This document shows, piece by piece, positions 1 through 11,293 of a DNA stretch of 64,000 nt. A model generated the notes under the pieces. The model was not told where the DNA came from, did no database searches, and was given only the letters and a program-made list of their open reading frames with translations. Positions within the stretch are counted from its first letter, which is position 1. Every line of letters begins with the position of its first letter. The position numbers and the translations under genes are program-made. This DNA is from Eretmocerus hayati (Eukaryota; Arthropoda; Insecta; Hymenoptera; Aphelinidae): NCBI GenBank assembly GCA_029851415.1, contig CM056743.1, positions 65,254,186 to 65,318,185 on the forward strand. The letters are read 5' to 3'.

Positions 1-163
1 GCCTTTAAATTGATGCTGTAGTTCTTATATTGAATCTTTTGACTTGAAAATTTTTTTGTAGCTTCTTTGATATGTTTTCAATGGGCCAATGTGACCAGAT
101 GATCTCTAATAAAAAATTCCAAAAAATACAAATGTCCAAAAAAATGCAAAAATTCACTTTTTT

Positions 164-475
164 CACTGAAAAAATTCTAGAGGACGCAATCTTCATCCGA
201 TTGAGCTGAAAATTTGACTGAGTCATCTCGAGATGAGGTCAATCCGAGAAAAAAATAGCCCGAGAGTGGATTTTGGAAAAAAGGTATTTATTCTGACATA
301 TTTCGACGCATGAATTGAGAACTTCTATTCTCCCCTAATATGCCGAAATAAAGACCACCATTGAAAGATCGACCACTGGACTATTTTTTTCTCATATCTA
401 CTTGATCTTGAGATAACTCAGTTGAATTTTCAGCTCATTCCATTGAAAATTGCGTCCTCTAGAATATTTCCAGTG
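164..475. repeat. MITE-like inverted repeat with CACTG ends
   Basis: Two arms of about 80-95 bp face each other around a loop. The left arm begins CACTG and contains ATTCTAGAGGACGCAAT; the right arm contains the complement ATTGCGTCCTCTAGAAT and ends CAGTG. Termini of the CACTR type recall CACTA-like DNA transposons, but no clear target duplication is visible, so superfamily is uncertain. No coding capacity. Confidence 0.65.
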
Positions 476-1932
476 GAGGGCCTTTTGTTTGCAATTTTTT
501 GCAATAATTTGTTATAAAAAAAACTTATTCTTCGACTTTGTCGTTCTTCTCTCGCATGGTTATCGAGTATACGATATTGAGCTGTATGGGCGCGGAGTCG
601 GATGAGAAAACGTACGTAACCAAAAATTATATGTAGTTAATTCTGATCCATGAAACAAACTCGAGTGAAGAATACACGACGCGCGCATAGCTGGCACACC
701 TGGGTACTTTAGACCCAGCCTCAACTTCGCTTGGCTGTGGTGGAAAGACGCACGCGCCAGACCTGTTGCTATATGAACGGTCGGTAAGTGGCACATCTTG
801 ACTGTGACGTATGCGAGCTCTCTCACATACGCACGATTCGACGCACCAGTGTGAGTGCACCGGCGCGACGCGCTAAAATACAAAGTATAGCTTGCCAGTG
901 TTTCAACATTGATACTCCATAAAAGCATGCTTGCGACACCGCGTAACTCGTGTTAGATACATCGGGAACTTAATTGCAGATTCTTACGGCACAGTCTGCC
1001 CGATTAACAACACTCAAAAGTTCATATGTATCGGTTAATAATCAAGCGTGCAAAACGTCAAGTCAATAATATACAAATATCTATACATTTACAACCGGGG
1101 GTTAAAAGACAGTAGCCGCGATCACGGCACTGCGACGATATTCTATAAATCTTTAGGTAATACTGCACAAATGAGATTAACTCGCGCACGTAAAGCTGGA
1201 GGGTTGGGATTCATCGGGTCTTAGTACTCACGATTTGATTGTGGTAGTGAAGATGGATCTCACACGCTGGGGAATCCGTGACGATGATGAATGCGGATAG
1301 ATGGTGATCGCTCGAATGCTCTGCTAGTAAAAGATCCCCGAGGACACCCTCTATCATGCACGTTCGACAAAGCGCTCTGCTTCCCTGGTGCTCAGATGAC
1401 GACCATCGACGTCTATCCAACACACTGACCGCTGCTCAAATGAGCGCGACCAAGCAAAGATCGTGCGGCCTTCAGTCCGCGAGGGCGTTGCGGTCCCTCC
1501 CCTCCGCGACATTTGCTGTTATGCTATGCAAATTTTCGATATGCGATACTTTTTGGTTTCGGAGCAGAAGCAACAACGGTAGTTTTCGGTAGTTCTTGTG
1601 AGCCAGTTGTTACGTGTGCATCGACGTGTGGATATGAAGACTATGATGGAAAGTATTTTAGATTCTTATTGAAGCTCACATCAAAATCAATCGTGTCTCA
1701 GGGCTGAAGACATCTGAAACATCGAACGGTACTAGTCACGTAAGTATGAGCTTTCGAAAAAGTCTGTATTTTGTCGGAGTAGTCAATGTGCTCTATTTTA
1801 TGGTGAGATGTGGAATTCCAATGCCATCGAAAGCGGAATGGAGCCGTGTAGAGCTCTAGGAAGCCTATTCTGACATAAAAATTGTCATCATATCTGAAAA
1901 GTTTATTCGGTACGCAGTAATTTTTCCTGCAG
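476..1932. other. Non-repetitive stretch, CpG-richer, no convincing gene
   Basis: The sequence is richer in CpG than the AT-rich neighbours, especially at 560-900 and 1340-1510. Several overlapping short ORFs exist, but none has recognisable content. It could be promoter or 5' untranslated sequence of the transposase-derived exon that follows. That is inference from position and base composition only. Confidence 0.3.
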
Positions 1933-2130
1933 ATCCGGCATGCCTTTCCAACCGAATCAACAAAACCTGGGGCGATTGAGAGCTCTCCTCGAAAGCGGCA
2001 CACCTGATGCGGAAATCATGCAAATTCTGGATTGTAACCGTGTGACATTGGAACGCTGGCGCGACAGATTGGCGCATTTAGGACCTGAAGACGAAATATT
2101 TGATGGTCGAGTCGATAACAATAGCCGTCC
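1933..2130 (+). CDS. Exon encoding a helix-turn-helix domain, Tc1/mariner-transposase-like N-terminus
   Basis: The exon is bounded by a good acceptor (pyrimidine-rich tract then CTGCAG, ending at 1932) and a consensus donor GTGAGT at 2131. The first ATG is at 1940 and gives about 63 codons. Residues 10-44 read as a helix-turn-helix: LRALLESG-TPDAEIMQIL then VTLERWRDRL, the arrangement of the first DNA-binding subdomain of Tc1-like transposases. Base composition is clearly more GC-rich than the flanks, as expected of coding DNA. A second segment at 2884-3113 resembles the next part of such a transposase, but the reading phase across the only obvious acceptor (2883) does not fit, so a middle exon is missing or the gene is dead. 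It may be an exapted host gene or a relic. Moderately sure of the HTH, unsure of function. Confidence 0.5.
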
Positions 2131-2450
2131 GTGAGTATGAATATCAGTAGCAGCATACAAATAAATTTAGTAGTCAAAATTGAACCATATTTAGACTTCC
2201 ATGTTTACGGGGAGTTACATTTGATTGCAACAATATTCTGTCGAAATTTGTCACGCTTTCCGCTTAGATTCGTCGTCCGTCAAGGTATATCATTTTTATC
2301 ACGCACAGAATTAAAGATGTGAATCTAAAGTAATTCTTCAGTTTTTGTCAAATCCTACAGTCATATAAACAATGAATTGGATATTACAATAAGAATAAAC
2401 GAATCAAAACGAGCTTTAGACGATCCTGGATTCTGATGGGGAAATATTTC

Positions 2451-2618
2451 ATTACCGTGTTTCGCCTATTATGAGCCATGGCTTATAATTTTCTGGCTCT
2501 AAAGCATGGCTCATATTTGGAGGGTGGCTCCTACTTCCATCATTTGGCTCAGTACGATATATATTTGGAGGGTGGCTCATATTTGCAGAGTGGCTTATAA
2601 TAGGCGAAACACTGTAAT
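2451..2618. repeat. Short hairpin MITE, about 168 bp
   Basis: The ends ATTACCGTGTTTCGCCTAT and the complementary ATAGGCGAAACACTGTAAT form roughly 28-bp terminal inverted repeats with a few mismatches. The interior has three copies of a GGCTC(A/C)TA-type motif next to TATTTGGAGGGTGGCTC. It is noncoding and lies in the putative intron between the two transposase-like segments. Confidence 0.7.
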
Positions 2619-2883
2619 AATTGGAAGCGTCCATCCTCAGGACGCATAACGTGTTCAGAATTTTGTAAAATGTATGAAATCAACGAACCAGCCTTCTATG
2701 GCATGAGTATTTATGAATTTCATCGACTGACGCTCGTCAGTTATCGGCTCGCGTGATAGTCAATATTCGCCTTTGCTTGAATACTTCGTTTGAATCATAA
2801 GTATGCATTGACTGAGGAGGAAGAGGGTATGATATCAAAGCTTCTCCACGACGACCCATGATTTCCCATCTGCCGTTATCCAG

Positions 2884-3113
2884 GACGGCTCGACATCACC
2901 GCCGATGAGGAAACTATCAGGCGATCCATAAAGCGAGAAGGGTACAGGTGCCGGAAGGCTAGAGAGAAGCCAGCATTATTCCCGGATGACCCAGAGCACC
3001 GAGTACACTTCGCTTGCAATAACTTGGCAAGGGGTCTAGAATTTTGGAGGGGAGCAATATTTATGAACGAAAAAGTGTACTCAAGTCATAAAGATGGGCG
3101 TTGCATGGTGTAG
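2884..3113 (+). pseudogene. Tc1/mariner-like transposase segment (second HTH to start of DDE domain)
   Basis: Reading from codon 2886 to the stop TAG at 3111-3113, the peptide includes ITADEETIRRSIKREGYRC, then KAREKPAL, then HRVHFACNNL, and ends FMNEKVYSSHKDGRCMV. This order (TIRR-x-LK-x2-GY, R-x-KP-L, RL-x-FA, then the FxDEK block) is that of Tc1-like transposases. The first catalytic Asp of the DEK block is Asn here, and the frame stops shortly after, so no complete catalytic domain remains. An AG acceptor-like site lies at 2882-2883. Together with the HTH exon at 1933-2130 it suggests one decayed or exapted transposase gene. Confidence 0.55.
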
Positions 3114-3449
3114 AGATCATGGACAATCATGAACAAGATTTTTGAAGCGGGTAGATATTCAGACAATTAAGCCGTTGAGTGGAGTAGTTTGACGAAAAGG
3201 ATTCTTGAGATGTCTTGCTTGGTGGACCCTCTAGGATGCAATTATTCTTCATTCAGTCTAGATCGGCAGTAATATCATTCTCAAACAAGAGGTATCATGG
3301 GAAATCATGCTTCCACTTTTTAAAGTTTTCGGGGTGGAAATATCGACTGATGGAACTTGGGAGATATTTTTATTCCAATAAGTTTCCCAAGTAGAAGCAT
3401 GATCCATATTGAAATGCCTCTTGGTTGAGAGTGATATGACTACCCATTA
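3114..3449. repeat. Flank duplicated at 9850-10170 (target of the foldback insertion)
   Basis: From about 3114 to 3447 the sequence is a direct, diverged duplicate of about 9850-10165; for example both carry the stretch around GACATTCAGACAATTAAG and both end with AAATGCCTCTTGGTTGAG. The downstream copy continues without interruption into CATCTACACTGG, so it shows the empty site for the 6.2 kb element at 3450. Confidence 0.75.
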
Positions 3450-3639
3450 GGGTGTCCGTTATTTCCCAAGTCGAACGCAAACCCTAGCACGCCCCCTACA
3501 TCATCTTTTTATCACCAAAAAATGATATACCAACCGCGACCGGTGTCGAATTCGTTTTTTAAACCGTGCCTCTAGAGTCACGGACGCTTTCCTGTGGATC
3601 GTTCGGCGTAGCTCATTTGCAGCGTTCAAACTCCTCAAT

Positions 3640-5215
3640 ACGAACCAAAATTTCTTCTGAGATACAGTTTTCAATGTTCAATCGTCTGCCAAAATCGAAT
3701 TCATCGTTAGTTTTTCACTAGGCAATTCTCCAGATTAGCGAATCAATGTTTTTCGATGAAAAAATGTTATTTACTCCAGAAAAAATCTAAAATAATCGCT
3801 AGCTCCAACTTTCGGAGAGCCGTGAGCATCTCAGAGAGCTCATTTCTCACGTGAAATTGAATGCTGAATCCGAATTCATTGTTAGTTTTAGCCTAGAGAA
3901 CTCACAAGATTGACTAATCAATGTTCTCCATCAAGGTAATTGTGTTTTCCCCGGCAAAAAAATCAAAGAAGGGCTAGAACTGTCTCTCTGAGAGCCACGA
4001 GCGTCTCTGAGAAATTGTTCTCTCCGTGAAGTTGTGCGTTGAATCCAAATTTATTGTTAGTTTTAGCCTACAGAACTCACAAGATTGATTTATCAATGTC
4101 TTCCATCGAGGAAATTGTGTTTTCCCCGGAAAAAAATCAAAGAAGGGCTAGAACTGTCTCTCTGAGAGCCACGAGCGTGTGGCGTCCCGAGCTTGGCGTC
4201 CCCCGTCAGACCATTCTCGTCCCGAGAATGTCACCGGGGTCGGTATTGCGAGAGCTCGCGCAAGCTCGGGACGCCACAAGCGTCTCTGAAAAATTGTTCT
4301 CTTCGTGAAGTTGTGTGTTGAATCCAAATTTGTTGTTAGTTTTAGCCTACAGAACTCACAAGATTGATTTATCAATGTCTTCCATCGAGGAAATTGTGTC
4401 TTCAACGCAAAAAAAAACATTAAAAGGCTAGGAGTGTCTCTCTGAGAGCCACGAGCGTCTCTAAAAAATTGTTCTCTTCGTAAAATTGTGTGTTGAATCT
4501 GAGTTCATAGTTAGTTTCAGTCTCGAGAACTCACCAGATTGACTAATCAATGTTTTCCATCAAAGAAATTGTGTTTCCCCTGCAAAAAGTCTCAAAGAAG
4601 GGCTAGAACTGTCTCTGTGAGAACCACGAGCGTCTCAAAAAGACTATCTTCTGGGTGAAATTGTATGCTGGAGTCAAATCCATCGACAATATCACTCACA
4701 GAAGCTTTTCAGACTGACTAATCAATTTTTTCAATGAGATTATGTTATATTCTTCACGGAAACTCTGAAATAACCGCTAGCTCTGACCCTCGGAGAGCCG
4801 TAAGCATCTCAAAAAGCTCATTCCTCACGTGAAATTGTGTGTTGAATCCGAGTTTATTGTTAGTTTCAGTCTCGAGAACTCACCAGATTGACTAATCAAT
4901 GTTTTCCATCGAAGAAATTGTGTTTCCCCCGCAAAAAGTCTCAAAGAAGGGCTAGAACTGTCTCTATGAGAGCCACGAGCGTCTCAAAAAGACTATCTTT
5001 TGGGTAAAATTGTATGCTGGAGTCAAATCCATCGACAATATCACTCTCAGAAGCTTTCCATACTGACTAATCAACTTTTTCAATGAGATTATGTTATATT
5101 CTTCACGGAAACTCTGAAATAACCGCCTGACCCTCGGAGAGCCGTAAGCATCTCAAAAAGCTCATCCCTCACGTGAAATTGTGTGCTGAATCCGAATTCA
5201 TTGTTGGTTTCAGCT
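3640..5215. repeat. Left array of about 174-bp tandem repeats
   Basis: A landmark GTTAGTTT(T/C)AG recurs at 3881, 4055, 4335, 4510 and 4859. The spacing is about 174-175 bp once a 101-bp MITE plus its 4-bp target duplication is subtracted. Each unit carries GAGAGCC(A/G)(C/T)GAGCGTCTC-like and GACT(A/T)ATCAATGTTTTCCATC-like blocks. Roughly nine units, noticeably diverged. Confidence 0.8.
4178..4278. mobile_element. 101-bp MITE with perfect 18-bp TIRs and AGCG target duplication
   Basis: TGTGGCGTCCCGAGCTTG at 4178 is the exact inverse complement of CAAGCTCGGGACGCCACA ending at 4278. AGCG flanks both sides (4174-4177 and 4279-4282), and neighbouring repeat units show the uninterrupted target. 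The interior is GC-rich with a second small inverted repeat (TTCTCG-TCCC-CGAGAA). No coding capacity; must be mobilised in trans. Confidence 0.9.
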
Positions 5216-5224
5216 CGTGTAAAA

Positions 5225-7030
5225 AGTTTTTTGTTCATATGAAGTTTTTCTAAACTCGATGTTCTGAAAAAGTCTATATGGAGAAAGAAAATGAGACTAT
5301 CCCGCATTTGACGGAGAAATATTTTCTGAACTTGGAAGAACTTCTTCTGAACTTCTACAAAAGTTTGATGAAATTCATAAATAGTTTTGCCAACTTCATA
5401 TTCGGGCTATTCTTCTGCCTCCCAGAACTACCTCTTTTTGAAGACTTATCCATGGGGGTCCACTCATGGTATGCATAAGGCGCAAGAGAGGGAGAAAAAC
5501 TTTGATGACGACTCAGAATATGACTAGCTGGCCCCTAAATTCCCGATCTTGATTAATTTCAACATGAGGAGATAAGCTTCGAATGGACAATGTACCCAAT
5601 GTCATTTCACTCGCGTATTGCTTGCATTGCTCGATCCAAATTTGTATCCAATTCTTCAAAGAAAAGCTCTTTTACTCATCGGTGTCCGACTGGCTCATAT
5701 TGTTTCCCCCCTAGTCGATCAATCTTACGTAGCTGCAAATTCTCCTCGGCATCTTGCGAACTACGTCAACCTGAAATCAGATAAGAAATATCTACAAAGA
5801 ATCACAGCCGCATTTTTTAGAGAGATGAAATTCCAATTTCCACCGCGAAACAGATTAATCAGATTTGTAAGGCTCGGAAGCGAAAAGATATAGACAAATC
5901 ATTTAGGTTATGAAAATTTTCTGTTGCTCTAAAATATTTCCAACTCGTATTCGAGACGGATGATTCAACTCATCGGATGTCTGTTCTCCATCAAATGGAT
6001 CTTTAGCTCGGCCACGCGTCAATTTGGTGATTCAGAAATGCATGCAAGAGTCTGATGAAGAATGTTGACTTGATCTGCGTCTCTTTGTGTCCCAAAATCT
6101 GAGTGGCAGACAGGCACTACAGTCACCTCTCGCGATGAGCTTGACATCGTCAACTCGATCAATAACAATGCACAAAAAAATGTATCAAGTCTGCATTTTT
6201 CATCAGATTCTCGCATGAATTTTTGAATCACCAAATTGACACGTGGCCGAGCTGAGGATCCTATTGATGGCGAACAGACATCAGATAAGTTGAATTGTTC
6301 ATTCTGAATTGGAGATAGAAATTTTTTAGAGTAACAGAAAATTTTCATAACCTGAATGATTTGTCTAAATCTTTTTGCTTCCGAGCCTTACAAAGCTGAT
6401 GAATCTGTTTTGCGATGACGATTTGAATATCATTATCTCTGAGAAAATGCGGCTGTGATTCTTTGTCGATATTTCTCATCTGTTTTCAGGTTGGCTCTGT
6501 TCGCAAGATGCTGGGGAGAATTTGCAGCTACGCAAGATTGATCGACTTGGAGGAACGCAATATGAGCCAGTCAGATACCGATGAGTAGAAGAGCTTTTTT
6601 TGAAGAATTAAATATAAATTCGGCTCGAGCAATGCAAGCAATATGCAAGTGAAATGACATCGGGTACGTTGTCAATTTTAAGCTTATCTCCTCGTCTTGA
6701 AATCAATCAAGATCGGTAATTTAGAGGTCAGCTAGTCATATCCTGAGTTGTCATCACAATTGTTCTCCCTCTCTTGCGCCTTTTGCATGGCATGAGTGGA
6801 CCCTCATGGATTGGTATTTAGAAGGCGACAGTTTTGGAAGGCGAAAGAGAGCCCGGATATAAAGTTGGCAAAACAATTGATGAACTGTATCCCAATTCTG
6901 TGGAAGTTCATAAGAAGTTTCTTCAAGTTCAGAAAATGTTTCATCTTCAAGTGCGGGATAGTCTCGTTTTTTTTGTTCATATAAACTTTCTCTGAACATT
7001 AATCTCAGAAAAACTTCACACGAACAAGAA
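5225..7030. repeat. Imperfect palindrome of about 1.8 kb inside the foldback element
   Basis: Sequence from about 5230 rightward is mirrored as inverse complement from about 7020 leftward, with the centre near 6130. Matching landmarks are the GAGACTATCCCGCA region near 5290 against GCGGGATAGTCTC near 6955, and AGGAGATAAGCTT near 5570 against AAGCTTATCTCCTCG near 6685. Arms differ by scattered substitutions and small indels. Short ORFs in both arms are mirror images and are not credible genes. Confidence 0.75.
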
Positions 7031-7039
7031 AATTTTCAC

Positions 7040-7620
7040 GCTGGAGCCCACAGAACTCACTAGATTGACTAATTAATACCGGACCAGTTCTTCCACGTAT
7101 CATTTTTCCAACAGTTGAGTTGAATGAAATTGAGGTCATGGGAACATTGGAAGCAAAATTGAATGGGCAGATCGAGGGAATTGTGTTTTCTCCGCAAGGA
7201 ATCTCAAACAAAGGCTCGAACTGTCTCTCTGAAAGCCATGAGCATCTCAAAAAGATCGTTTTCCCCGTAAAATTGTGTGCTGGATTCGAATTTATTGTTA
7301 GTTTTAGCCTAGGAAACTCACCAGATTGACTAATCAATGTTTTCCATCGAGAAAATTGTGTTTTCCCCGCAAAAAGTCTTGAAGAAGGGCTAGAATTGTC
7401 TGTGTGAGAGCCACGAGCATCTCAAAAAGACTATCCTGTGGGTGAAATTGAATGCTGGAGTCAAATTCATTGACAATATTACTCTGAGAAGCCTTTCCAA
7501 TTGGCTAATCAATCTTTTCAATGAGGTTGTGTTAAACTTTCCACGGAAACTCTGAAATAACCGCTAGCTCTGACCCTCTGAATGCCGGAGTCATCACAAA
7601 CTAGAATCGTTCATGTGGAA
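7040..7620. repeat. Second direct array of the 174-bp repeat
   Basis: About three units in the same orientation as the left array, with the GTTAGTTTTAGCCTAGG landmark and GACTAATCAATGTTTTCC. They end at the block GACCCTCTGAATGCCGGAG, after which the ORF-bearing interior starts. Confidence 0.7.
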
Positions 7621-7739
7621 TTGTCTATTGGATTCCATTTTGTCACTCATTTTATCCCAAAAAAACTTGCCGGCTGAGGTTGATCGAGGTATCCAAGCGA
7701 TAGAACAGAATCCCCCCTAACCAACATCTTGAACATGTC

Positions 7740-8495
7740 CTCAATACCTTCGGATCTTGGAGCAACTTAGACGGACAAAAGGAGATATTTTTGTTTCGTG
7801 ATAGTAGAGCTTCGAGCTCCAAGCTGTCGCTAGATGAAACAAGACGACTATTGAGTGTATGTTTGTTCATTGTATTCATTGATGCCAAAGTTTGGTTTGA
7901 GGCACCAATGGCCATCAAAGCAGCTAACAATGACCTGACTCTCACAGAAGACCTGTACAAATCCAAGAGGATCCTTCCTGATGTGGATGATCCAGCTCTG
8001 AGATAAATCCGTAATCATCGCTGGTATCTCGTTCCCGAGACTAATGCCGTATCATTTTTGGATAGAAATGTGCCGATTCAAACGAAGATGAAGATGGTAG
8101 AAGTTCCTCAAAATGATGTAGGAGTCGAATGTGAGAATCCCAAGAAATTGATCGGCAACAATGAAAGTGATTTGGACATGGATTCTTCCATCAATTCTTA
8201 TTCCTTGCGGTTCTTCGAGCGTTTTGAGATCAAGACAGACTTTTTAAAGTTGAGTGTTGAATCGTGGGACAGTGACCCTGACTTCCTGGATGAATTAGAA
8301 GTAGTGCGCCGATTAAGGGTTGTGAACGATACAGCTGACGGGGCCGTCAAATTGACCGAAGAATATATCAACACGACAAAAGATGAAGATCTGAATCAAG
8401 CTCTGCTTCTAACCATTCTACATTATAAGAGAGCTTATCGTGATACAAACAAGCGTACGGTAGTAGGAAGAAATGAACAAGATGGAGAATATTGA
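7740..8495 (+). pseudogene. Decayed ORF carried inside the foldback element
   Basis: One frame is open from about 7740 to 8493 apart from a single TAA at 8004-8006. The part before the stop ends KSKRILPDVDDPALR; the part after it continues with RNHRWYLVPETN, then the acidic/charged region and VVNDTADGAVKLTEEYIN, LLLTILHYKRAY. From memory, the pairing of an N-H-x-WYL-x-E block with a VVNDTA-x-x-x-VKL-x-EY block occurs in a large family of uncharacterised, transposon-associated arthropod proteins; I cannot name the family. GC content and codon use look coding-like relative to the flanking repeats. It is probably the C-terminal part of an element-encoded protein or captured cargo. The intact length and role cannot be judged because the N-terminal part is missing. 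Confidence 0.5.
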
Positions 8496-8879
8496 TGAAC
8501 CTAATATTCTACAAATCTTCCCTATTAAATCTTCCCTAGGCACCTAATCCCGTGAAGGATTTCATTGAATCACCTCATCTTGTCATACTTCCTCAACACG
8601 CTTGAGCCTCCACTTAGAATTGAAACGAATCCCCTCTCAATCAGGAATGAGAGTGTCTTAAATTCCACTAGAATAGCTTCCATTACGAATGAAAGCGAGA
8701 CGATCACCGGAATGGCTCAGAATCTCCATTTCTATCTTGATGCTCGAGCTCTTGAGTACAGACGATTCTGTTTTCTGGCTTGGATACCTCGACCAACTAA
8801 TCTGGCAAGTTTTTTGGTCTGGAATGAGTAACAGAATGGAATTCAGTAGACAATTCCACATGAAGGATTCTAGTTCGGG

Positions 8880-9400
8880 ATGACTACGGCTCTCAGAGGG
8901 TCAGAACTAGCGGTTATTCCAGGGATTCCGGGAAGAATATAACATGATCTCATCGGAAATATCGATTAGCCGATTTGGAAAGATTTTCAGAGTGATATTG
9001 TCAATGAATTTGACTCCAGCATACAATTTCACCCAGAGGATAGTCTTTTTGAGACGCTTGTGGCTCTCAGAGAGACCGTCCTAGCCCTTCTTTGAGATTT
9101 TTTGCGGAGAAAACCCAATTCCCTCGATGAAAACATTGATTAGTCAATCTAGTGGGTTCTCTAGGCTAAAACTAACAACAAATTTGGATCCAGCGCACAA
9201 TTTCACGTGAGAAATGAGCTTTTCGAGATGCTTACGGCTTTCCGAGAGTCGGAGCTAGCGGTTATTCTAGATTTTTCCTGGAGAAAATGACATTTTTTCA
9301 TCGAAAAACATTCATTTGCCAATCTGGAGAATTGCCTCGTGGAAAACTAACGATGAATTTGATTCCGGCAGACAATTTCACATTGAAAACTGTATCTCAG
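8880..9400. repeat. Right array of the 174-bp repeat, inverted relative to the left arrays
   Basis: The same repeat blocks appear as inverse complement, for example CATTGATTAGTCAATCTAG and GGCTAAAACTAACAACAAA around 9130-9180. This places the arrays as part of the long inverted arms of the element. Confidence 0.75.
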
Positions 9401-9628
9401 AAGAAATTTTGGTTCGTATTGAGGTGCTCGTGGCCGGTAGCCACGAGTATTTGAACGCTGCAAATGAGCTACGCCGAACGATCCACAGGAAAAAGTCCGT
9501 TCTTCAGAGGCACGGTTTGAAAGTCGAATCCGACACCGGTCGCGGTTGGTATATCATTTTCTGGTGATAAAAAGACGATCTAGGGGGCGTGCCAAGGTTT
9601 GCGTTCAACTCGGGAAATAACGGACAGC

Positions 9629-10290
9629 CTCTACACTGTTTGAAGGAAGAACACAGTCCAAGAGAATCCCACAAGCAAGAGATTTCAAGATTTATCCACA
9701 ACACAGCAACTTTACTTGATAGACCAATCTTCTGAATTTTTGGGTCTCTGCAGGACTTTTTGTTGAAATCTGGCTGAATGTTCTACATATTTGAGCTTAC
9801 TTTCATAAGTTCACTCTCCTCTGACTAATTTCATAAAAACACCGAGTCAGATCATGAATAAGATTTCTGAAGCGGAGTAGACATTCAGACAATTAAGCAG
9901 TTGAGTGGAGTAGTTTGCTGAAACGGATTCTTGAGATGTCTTGCTCGGTGGACCCTCTAGGATGTAATTGCTCTCCTTTCAGTCCAGACCAGCAGTCATA
10001 TCATTCTCAAACAAAAAGCATCATGAAAAATCATGCTTCCACTTTTTCAAGCTTTCGAGGTGGAAATATCGACTAGTAAAATTTGGGAGATATTTTATTA
10101 CAATAAATTTTTCAAGTAGAAGCATGATCCATATTGAAATGCCTCTTGGTTGAGGGTGATATGACAGCCCATCTACACTGGATAAAGAGAAAGCACAGTC
10201 CACAAGAATTCAACTAGCGAGTTTTCAAGGATCATTCACAACACAGCAACTCTACTAAATAGACCGATCTTTTCAATTTCTTTTTCTCTG
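9629..10290. repeat. Tandem duplication of the element's target locus
   Basis: Sequence after the foldback element (TCTACACTGTTTGAAGGAAG..., 9630-9740) recurs at about 10170-10290 (TCTACACTGGATAAAGAG...). In between, 9850-10165 duplicates 3114-3447. So a unit of about 540 bp is present at least twice, and the 6.2 kb element sits at the unit boundary in one copy. Confidence 0.7.
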
Positions 10291-10966
10291 CAGGACTTTC
10301 TGTCGAAAGCCACATATAACAATACAACCCATCAAAATGTCAGCCAAGGGGGAGCGTGGGCTGAGAAAATGAAGTTGAGTAGAGATTCAGAACAAGAACA
10401 GTTCCATATAGGGATTTCTGGAGAGAAATAGTCTCAAAGACTAACCGGTTGAGTTCAACATTCTGAATAATAAAAAATTTCTGGAATCTCTTCCTTGTTA
10501 CTGGACTTCGTTGGAATGAGATGAGCCTCCACTCCGTAGAATTCGACAGCCGAAAAATTATCAACCAAGAGTCATTGCATATCCTGCTTCCACTTTACAC
10601 ATTCATCGGAAGAAATTTTCACAAATCCCAAAATCTGCTAAGGTTGCATTAGGAGCTAGAAGCACTCCTGTGGGAGCGATGTAAGCTATTTCATATGACT
10701 TCACAGTCAGCTGCTCAGCTGTCAGTTGAGAGTAGCCGGCTGATTATGTTTATGCTAGGTAAACAATTAATCATAACCTCCAACCATATCGTGCTGCTCG
10801 TCAATAAGATTCTCTCATATGGGCAATCTTTCTCTCAAGTCTGCTCACGAAGAAATGAGGCACACCGCGGACGCTCACCTTTTCCGGATTGATGGAGAAA
10901 AAAAACTAAAAAAGGAATGCTCCACGTGATTTTCGGCCTCCACTGCATGTATTTTTTTACAACTAA
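10291..10966. other. No supportable gene
   Basis: AT-rich sequence with short shadow ORFs only. No repeat or motif that I can support. Confidence 0.4.
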
Positions 10967-11293
10967 CAAGGGGAGCATCAGGTCTGCGGACACACGGATC
11001 TTGATGAAACTCTGGGAATCATCTTGTTTTGGTGAGAAATGAAGCTATACCCAAGGTTTAGTCCAATGGGCTTCCTGTCCCGAGATACGGCTATGAAGGT
11101 TAGCATTATCAGTATATCTATATATACGACTTTTTAACATGGGCCTATATGGACAATGCTAATCTTCGTGGCTGTATCTTGGGATAGGACGCCCATTGGA
11201 CTTAACCCTTGGAGAAACCTTCATTTTTCAACAAAACGAGATGATTCCCAGAGTTTCAAGATCCGTGTTCCGCAGACCTGATGCTCTCCTTGT
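10967..11293. repeat. Inverted-repeat (foldback/MITE) element, about 327 bp
   Basis: The left end ACAAGG...AGCATCAGGTCTGCGGA and the right end TCCGCAGACCTGATGCTCTCCTTGT are complementary. The arms (about 130 bp each) stay alignable through GGAATCATCTTGTTTTG / AAACGAGATGATTCC and the CCCATTGGACTTAA block. The central loop is AT-rich (TATATATAC). Confidence 0.75.

Larger units (their letters stand above)
3450..9628. mobile_element. 6.2 kb long-TIR / foldback element
   Basis: The left end GGGTGTCCGTTATTTCCC and the right end, which reads GGCTGTCCGTTATTTCCC on the minus strand, open inverted repeats that stay alignable for at least 200 bp (3450-3660 against 9420-9628). They include the shared blocks CAACCGCGACCGGTGTCG and CCGTGCCTCTAGAGTC. 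Inside are arrays of about 174-bp repeats, a large palindrome and one decayed ORF. The element is flanked by a duplicated locus whose second copy is uninterrupted. I see no clear target duplication longer than 1-2 bp. A second copy of the family starts at 61566. Foldback-type DNA element is the best description; the transposase source is unknown. Confidence 0.7.

Noticed and set aside
3450..9628. Polinton/Maverick DNA element
   Set aside because: Long inverted ends, but the length is far too short and no polymerase B, integrase, ATPase or capsid gene is present.
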